Below, one piece after another: positions 60,001-64,000 of a stretch of 64,000 nucleotides of DNA (position 1 is the first letter of the stretch; each line of letters starts with the position of its first letter). The notes beneath the pieces are model-generated. The model was given only the letters and a program-made list of their open reading frames with translations, did no database searches and was not told the origin of the DNA. Source of the DNA: Terrisporobacter vanillatitrophus. Lineage in GTDB: Bacteria > Bacillota > Clostridia > Peptostreptococcales > Peptostreptococcaceae. Location of the stretch: contig NZ_CP154625.1 of NCBI RefSeq assembly GCF_051148895.1, forward strand, positions 372,001-436,000, in the 5' to 3' direction. Both the position numbers and the translations under genes were made by a program.

Positions 60001-60114
60001 AAAGGTAGAAGTAGTGGAAAAAGATATTACTATAAAGTAAGAGCTTTCAGAACAGTGGACAACACAAATATATATGGTTCTTATAGTTCATTGAAAAATA
60101 TAAGGTGTAAATAA
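57058..60114 (+). CDS. BspA-type leucine-rich-repeat surface protein 1 with C-terminal FN3 pair
   Basis: A 1018-aa secreted protein. Signal peptide cleavage is probably after PVYA near residue 36. From about 50 to 720 it holds roughly 28 LRR_5 (Treponema/BspA-type) repeats of 23 residues, such as IGDGAFSSCSSLEKIDLPQN. A short Ig-like region (about 759-828) and two fibronectin-III-like domains (about 830-920, 924-1018) follow; no LPXTG, SLH or CWB2 anchor is seen. BspA proteins bind host matrix or other bacteria. ATG 57058 after GGGGGAAAA; a paralogue follows 17 bp on. Confidence 0.9.
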   Translation: MGILKKLSTVALSASLIFTSGGNEFLNEILTFTPVYAEELDSIIEEFKIEDGVLIKYHGNNPNVIIPENVHTINERAFSGNPYIKAVTIGNNVQSIKKEAFDSCESLSEVNISGESIEIGEGAFKSCESLLNVKITNKEVSIGDSVFYNCEKLENVLLGEKLSNIGEYAFAYCVSLNEIYIPEGLTKISYSAFRKCTSLKKVVLPNNLTTLEKEVFYQCTKLVSVNTPESLVNIGERAFAECRNLKEFTIAEGTKKINDYTFNNCESLVTVNMADTVEEIGNNAFSSCYKLKNINLSLNLKKIGDGAFSSCNMEGLVIPNTVVSIGNGAFSYCRSLKNVVLPESIEKIEANTFNTCASLTTINLPETILSIGDSAFASCHSLESITIPSKVTQLNSYLFEDCRVLKEVKLHENINKIGRSALQNCTELETIKLPNSITTIDDSAFMGCDKLKSINIPEKVTKLNDDLFKYCYNLSTINIPDTITSIGSSVFYGCRTLDNVELSNNIEKFENSIFNGCTSLKYIKLPTNLTEIPSEFFSGCTSLKIIDIPKNVTKIGWGAFRRCTELTSVEISDDITSIGGSAFSECTSLKSVKLPKDIKNIYANTFNGCTKLEKITIPDTVETIGDGAFSSCSSLEKIDLPQNINSIGMSAFSSCEKLENIIIPGNVKKVSDSMFSHCENLKSITIEEGVERLESSFASNCKNLVDVTIPQSVVYMDYYPFGTVNINKQLTLKVYPESYAEKFAISKKFNYKYIGKTELNELVVDEISSKKYTGKEIKPSIVINNNGTRLVEGMDYTLAYENNIDIGLGKVIITGTGDYNGQVTKEFKIIPQNVSSLKVKITSTSAVQLSWNPAKGANGYAIYRYSTSSKKYTRIGTVESREKTTYGDINRSSATIYTYRVKPIKKINGTTYYGDYTQVKTTTKPLQAKVSLKSTKKGSITISWGKINRASGYKIYRSTSPNGPFTLEKTISSGSTTSYTNKGRSSGKRYYYKVRAFRTVDNTNIYGSYSSLKNIRCK

Positions 60115-60131
60115 TAGGGGGAGAGTATTAT

Positions 60132-62528
60132 ATGAAGAATATAAAAAAATTTTTATCAATTGCACTAATAACATCAATAGTAATATCTAATACGCCAAAT
60201 ATTATATTTGCAGATATATCATCAAATACAAATTTCAAAAATACTATTTTAAATAACCAAGATGAGGAAGAATCTAATATTGAAAATAACATAAAATCAA
60301 GTAATGAAGAGGAATTTTTAATTAAGGATGGAGTATTAATAAAATATTATGGGAATGATTATGAAGTAGTAGTGCCAGAGGGGGTAACGGCCATAGGGGA
60401 AGCAGCCTTTGGCTATAATTACAACATGGAGAAAGTTATTATTCCAGAAGGTGTAATTGCCATTGGAGACAGATCTTTCAGAAATTGTATTGGTTTAACA
60501 GAAGTTGAGTTTCCTAATACTTTAGTTTCTATAGGTGATAGTGCATTTGAAGACTGTAGTCTAAAAAAAGTAATACTACCAGACTCTATTAAGGAAATAG
60601 GAGAAGAAGCTTTTTCAAGAAATTATGAAATAGAACAAATTAAAATTTCAAAAGGATTAACTAAGTTAAATAATAAAATATTTTGGGGAAATATGAAAAT
60701 AAAAAAGATAACAATCCCAGAAAATATAACTTCAATAGGATATCAAACTTTTTATGGATGGACAGCTCTTGAAGAAATAATTTTACATGATAATATTGAA
60801 TTTTTACAAGATGGAGCTTTCAGTTATTGTGAAAGTTTAAAAGGAATAGATATACCTAAAAAAGTAACGGTAATATCGAGCTCTTTATTTGAAGGATGTA
60901 AATCTTTAGTTAGTATTAAATTAGATGAAAGAATAACTGATATAGGTACTAATGCTTTTGAAGGGTGTGAAAATCTAGAAAGTATTAATATACCTAATAA
61001 TATTACAAAACTAAATGACAATATATTTAATGGATGTTATAACTTATCATCAATAGATATACCAGAGAATGTAACTGAAATAGGCGCAGGAGTATTTGAA
61101 CATTGTAAAAAGCTTACAGATATAAAATTACCAGAAAATCTTATAAAAATAGGAAAAGAAGCCTTTGAGTTTTGTACATTTGAATCTATCTATATTCCAG
61201 AATCAGTAACAACTATGGATGAAGGAGTTTTTAGTTATTGTACTAATTTAAAAGAAGTTAATATACCAAAGAAAGTAACTTACTTAAAATCAAATTTATT
61301 TAGAGGTTGCTCAAGTTTAGAAGAAATTAATATACACAATGATATAACAGGATTTGGAGAGTATACATTTAGTGGGTGTACTTCTTTAAAAGAAATTAGG
61401 ATTCCAGATAATATGAAGTATGTAAATAGTGGAACATTTGATAGATGTGAATCTTTAAAATCAATAACGCTACCAAATAGTATTGAAAAAATAAAGTGGC
61501 AAGCATTTAAAGATTGTACATCATTGGAAGAAATAAATTTACCAGAAGGTCTTACAGAATTAGGATTTGAAGCTTTTAGAAATTGCAAATCTCTAAAAAA
61601 TATTACTATACCATCAACTGTTAAAACAATAGATAAATATGCTTTTAAAGAATGTGATGATTTAGTTTTCACAGTGTATGAATTTACTTATGGTGAAGCA
61701 TATATGATGCAAAATAATAAAAAGCACAATACTATAAGGGATATAAGTAATGTTGATGTTAATAGGATCTCAAAGCAAATTTTTACAGGTAAATCAATAA
61801 ACCCAAAAGTAGTTGCAATTTATAATAATGAAGAAACTTTAAAAGAGGGTACTGATTATATATTGGAATACAAAAATAATACTAATGTTGGGATAGGAAC
61901 TATAATTATAAAAGGTATAGGTAAATATTATGGCACTCAATATGTAGAATTTGAAATAATTCCAAAATCTATAACAAGCTTCAAGGTAGATTCAGTTACT
62001 TCATCTACAGTGAACTTATCATGGAAAAAGGTAAGTAGTGCAGATGGGTATGCAATTTATAGATATAATATATATTCTAAAAAGTACGAAAGAATAGGAA
62101 CAGTTGAAGGAAATACAAATACTTCATATAAAGATGAAAAAAGAGTTTCAGGAACTATTTATAGTTATAGAATAAAGCCAATAAAAAGAATCAATAAAGT
62201 AACATACTATGGTAATTATACAAGTGCAAAAGCAGTAACAAGACCTTTAAAGCCAACAATAGAAGCAAAATCAAAAGCATCAAAAACTATTACAATTTAT
62301 TGGAATAAAATAAATCGTGCAAATGGATATAAAATTTATAGAGCTACATCTTCAAATGGAAAGTATTCGTTAGTAAAAACTATTAAGAGTGGGAATACTT
62401 TAACTTACAAAAACACAGGTTTAACAAAATCAAAAACATATTATTATAAAGTTAAAGCATATAGAACTGTAGATAATACGAATCATTATAGTTTAGATAG
62501 TAGTATGAAACGTGTAAAATCAAAATAA
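60132..62528 (+). CDS. BspA-type leucine-rich-repeat surface protein 2 with C-terminal FN3 pair
   Basis: A 798-aa paralogue of the preceding gene. Signal peptide (MKNIKKFLSIALITSIVISN..., cut near IIFA, about 28), then an acidic linker. About 20 LRR_5 repeats of 23 residues span about 60 to 525, with the same Ig-like (about 540-610) and two FN3-like domains (about 611-700, 706-798). VDNTN.Y ends both proteins alike. No anchor motif is seen. TAGGGGGAGAG precedes ATG. Probably co-transcribed with copy 1, giving two lengths of the same adhesin plan. Confidence 0.9.
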   Translation: MKNIKKFLSIALITSIVISNTPNIIFADISSNTNFKNTILNNQDEEESNIENNIKSSNEEEFLIKDGVLIKYYGNDYEVVVPEGVTAIGEAAFGYNYNMEKVIIPEGVIAIGDRSFRNCIGLTEVEFPNTLVSIGDSAFEDCSLKKVILPDSIKEIGEEAFSRNYEIEQIKISKGLTKLNNKIFWGNMKIKKITIPENITSIGYQTFYGWTALEEIILHDNIEFLQDGAFSYCESLKGIDIPKKVTVISSSLFEGCKSLVSIKLDERITDIGTNAFEGCENLESINIPNNITKLNDNIFNGCYNLSSIDIPENVTEIGAGVFEHCKKLTDIKLPENLIKIGKEAFEFCTFESIYIPESVTTMDEGVFSYCTNLKEVNIPKKVTYLKSNLFRGCSSLEEINIHNDITGFGEYTFSGCTSLKEIRIPDNMKYVNSGTFDRCESLKSITLPNSIEKIKWQAFKDCTSLEEINLPEGLTELGFEAFRNCKSLKNITIPSTVKTIDKYAFKECDDLVFTVYEFTYGEAYMMQNNKKHNTIRDISNVDVNRISKQIFTGKSINPKVVAIYNNEETLKEGTDYILEYKNNTNVGIGTIIIKGIGKYYGTQYVEFEIIPKSITSFKVDSVTSSTVNLSWKKVSSADGYAIYRYNIYSKKYERIGTVEGNTNTSYKDEKRVSGTIYSYRIKPIKRINKVTYYGNYTSAKAVTRPLKPTIEAKSKASKTITIYWNKINRANGYKIYRATSSNGKYSLVKTIKSGNTLTYKNTGLTKSKTYYYKVKAYRTVDNTNHYSLDSSMKRVKSK

Positions 62529-62601
62529 TATTGCTAATTAGTTTAATGTTACATAAATTTGTTATAATGATAATATGATAAAACAAAAAAGGGAGAATGT
62601 T

Positions 62602-62973
62602 ATGGCTGAAATAGATAATATTTTAGAATGGGTCTTTATTTCAAAATGTAAAATACCAGAAGATATAGTAGATGTGCTGGCACCAGGGGAAGTAGCCGTT
62701 ACAGCCTATAGAACTTTAAGAGACAGTGCAACATTCACAGACAAAAGAATAATAATAAGAGATGTTCAAGGGCTAACAGGTAAAAAGGTTGAGATTTACT
62801 CTATACCATATTCATCAATAAATATGTGGTCAACAGAAACTGCAGGAATATTGTTTGATTTAAGTGCAGAAGTAGAACTTTGGACTAGGGCAGGTCATAT
62901 AAAAATCACACTACAAAAAGGCGTAGATGTGAGAGAATTTGATAGACTTATTGCTCACTGTGTTTTAAGATAG
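62602..62973 (+). CDS. PH-domain (bPH_1/YvbH-like) protein
   Basis: A 123-aa protein with the bacterial PH fold throughout. VAVTAYRTLRDSATFTDKRI then IIRDVQGLTGKKVEIYSIPY (about 40-80) is the typical 'G E.....y...rD...fTdkRli..d.qG.tGkk.....ipY.si'. A last helix (DVREFDRLIAHCVL) closes the fold. Role unknown, probably oligomeric and cytosolic. ATG 62602 follows AAAGGGAGAA; the frame opens nine codons earlier. A terminator follows. Confidence 0.9.
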   Translation: MAEIDNILEWVFISKCKIPEDIVDVLAPGEVAVTAYRTLRDSATFTDKRIIIRDVQGLTGKKVEIYSIPYSSINMWSTETAGILFDLSAEVELWTRAGHIKITLQKGVDVREFDRLIAHCVLR

Positions 62974-62983
62974 AGAAATTTTA

Positions 62984-63019
62984 AGCTGATAAATTAATTT
63001 CAATTTATCAGCTTTTTTA
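62984..63019. terminator. Bidirectional terminator between the PH-domain gene and the AEC permease
   Basis: AAGCTGATAAATT pairs with AATTTATCAGCTT, with T-run on the right and A-run on the left. Confidence 0.85.
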
Positions 63020-63047
63020 ATAAATAAAAACATATACTTATATTGAA

Positions 63048-63986
63048 CTAAATCAAGGCAAGTTCTTTTAAAATAAAAATCCAACCAAAAACTGTTACTA
63101 TGGAAAATGCAGAAGTAAATACAACTATTTGATTGGCCAAGTCACCGTCACCATCCATTTGAATTGCCATTTGAAAACTGGATATGGCAGTAGGTGAGGC
63201 AAACATAATCATAAGAGATAAAAGGGCTACTCCCCTAAATCCGCAGTAATAGGAAATTAAGACAAATATAAGTGGAGCAATAATTAGCTTTCCTATAACA
63301 ACTATGATTGTTTCTTTTAAATATTTTCTTATATTAGAGAAAGAAAAAGACGCACCAAGTAATGTTAAAGACAAAGGTGTTGCCATTTTTGAAATATCTT
63401 TAAGAGTACTTACAATAAATACAGGAAGCTTAATGTTAAGAATTAACAACAGCAAGCCTGAGCAAGCACCTATAATAAGAGGATTTGTAACTATACCATG
63501 AATGATTTTTTTTACATTAATATCTCCACCACGAAAAGTTTCCAAGCATATGACAGCTAAGAAGTTAAACAAAGGAACTACAACTCCAATTAAAAGGGCA
63601 GTTGTTCCTACTTTTCCTTCACCAACTAAGGAAGTGGCAACGGGAATTCCAAAGAGTACAAAGTTACTACGGAATATACCCTGAATCATAACACCTCTTT
63701 TGCTATTATCTTTTTCAATTATTGGTATAAATAAGAATAAAACTCCAAATAAAATTATAATACCCATAGCAGCAAAGGTCATTAATTTAGGATCAAAAAC
63801 ACTACCTAAATCTGTTGTATAAATATTATAAAATAATAAAATTGGTAAAAATACTTTAAAGGCAACATTGTTCATGACTTTTACTGAATTCTTATCAAGA
63901 ATTTTTATATATTTAAGAAAATAACCAAGAGTCATTACTAAACATAATGGTGCTACCACATTAAAGGATAAAATTAGATTGTTCAC
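63048..63986 (-). CDS. AEC (auxin efflux carrier) family permease
   Basis: A 312-aa inner-membrane transporter with about ten helices in two five-helix halves. FNVVAPLCLVMTLGYFLKYI opens it, with VFKVFLPILLFYNIY (about 45-59), FRSNFVLFGIPVA (about 105-117), TPLSLTLLGASFSF (about 205) and MFASPTAISSFQMA (about 264-277) typical of AEC/malate-type permeases. The substrate is unknown, often a carboxylate. GTG 63986, six bases after AGGGAGTG, is preferred to GTG 63995, which lies within the ribosome site. Confidence 0.88.
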   Translation of the reverse strand: MNNLILSFNVVAPLCLVMTLGYFLKYIKILDKNSVKVMNNVAFKVFLPILLFYNIYTTDLGSVFDPKLMTFAAMGIIILFGVLFLFIPIIEKDNSKRGVMIQGIFRSNFVLFGIPVATSLVGEGKVGTTALLIGVVVPLFNFLAVICLETFRGGDINVKKIIHGIVTNPLIIGACSGLLLLILNIKLPVFIVSTLKDISKMATPLSLTLLGASFSFSNIRKYLKETIIVVIGKLIIAPLIFVLISYYCGFRGVALLSLMIMFASPTAISSFQMAIQMDGDGDLANQIVVFTSAFSIVTVFGWIFILKELALI

Positions 63987-64000
63987 ATACGTCACTCCCT

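Noticed and set aside
57058..62528. LRR region as DNA tandem repeats or assembly artefact
   Set aside because: The 23-residue period is clear in protein but the DNA copies are well diverged and each frame is intact with its own signal peptide and ribosome site.
1..64000. tRNA or rRNA genes
   Set aside because: I scanned for CCA-ended cloverleaf patterns and conserved rRNA segments and saw none; the only tRNA-related element is the Trp T-box.

Overview
The window is low-GC DNA (a rough visual impression, not counted) with AGGAGG-type ribosome sites, a Trp T-box, a lysine riboswitch, a YjdF RNA and a spore-protein gene. This points to an anaerobic spore-forming Firmicute. A cysteine desulfidase with its sigma-54 activator, a dap cluster beside an iron-sulfur serine dehydratase, and a cggR-gap-pgk-tpiA-gpmI-eno cluster are arranged much as I recall from Clostridioides difficile. 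I therefore infer a member of the Peptostreptococcaceae (Paraclostridium, Paeniclostridium, Romboutsia or a close relative). The species cannot be settled from the sequence alone.

Layout. (1) 1-22.1 kb is a core chromosomal segment. It holds a truncated methyltransferase, cdsR-cdsB with a clear -24/-12 promoter, hpt, a GNAT acetyltransferase, a DUF488 protein, a lipoprotein, T-box-trpS, a CidA/LrgA-CidB/LrgB pair, the lysine-riboswitch-controlled asd-dapA-dapB-dapH operon, a serine dehydratase, an M20 amidohydrolase, an alpha/beta-type spore protein overlapping a methyltransferase, hslO, and a GntR/ABC-transporter operon behind a nested palindromic operator. (2) 22.1-37.4 kb is an accessory island. 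It contains about 16 small immunity-type genes (TPR, CPCC, DUF2750 x2, Imm50-like, Imm26, Imm11/DUF1629-like, Tdi1-like, DUF7668-like, HEAT, DUF2625, SUKH and several unnamed) separated by broken C-terminal tips of polymorphic toxins (Hint, NucA/NucB, HNH/LHH-type, GH-E-type and others). No full-length toxin is present. An IS21-family element has split the Imm26 gene, and the island ends with a secreted bacteriocin-like protein and a two-helix membrane protein. (3) 37.8-42.6 kb is glycerol metabolism: a glycerophosphodiester phosphodiesterase, the antiterminator GlpP, a leader terminator, and a three-gene glycerol-3-phosphate oxidoreductase operon. (4) 42.9-53.3 kb is lower glycolysis under CggR, followed by pyk and glycerate kinase. 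(5) 53.4-64 kb holds an IS256-family transposase, a YjdF RNA with its gene, an MsrA-MsrB fusion, secG, two tandem BspA-type leucine-rich-repeat surface proteins, a PH-domain protein and an AEC-family permease.

How it fits together. The core genes cover amino-acid catabolism to pyruvate (cysteine, serine), lysine/diaminopimelate synthesis, and a glycerol-to-pyruvate route. Each is controlled by its own RNA or DNA switch. The island reads as an archive of past toxin exchange: toxin tips decay while the immunity genes downstream stay open, which fits selection to keep immunity against neighbours. This interpretation rests on motif recognition by eye; no database search was run.
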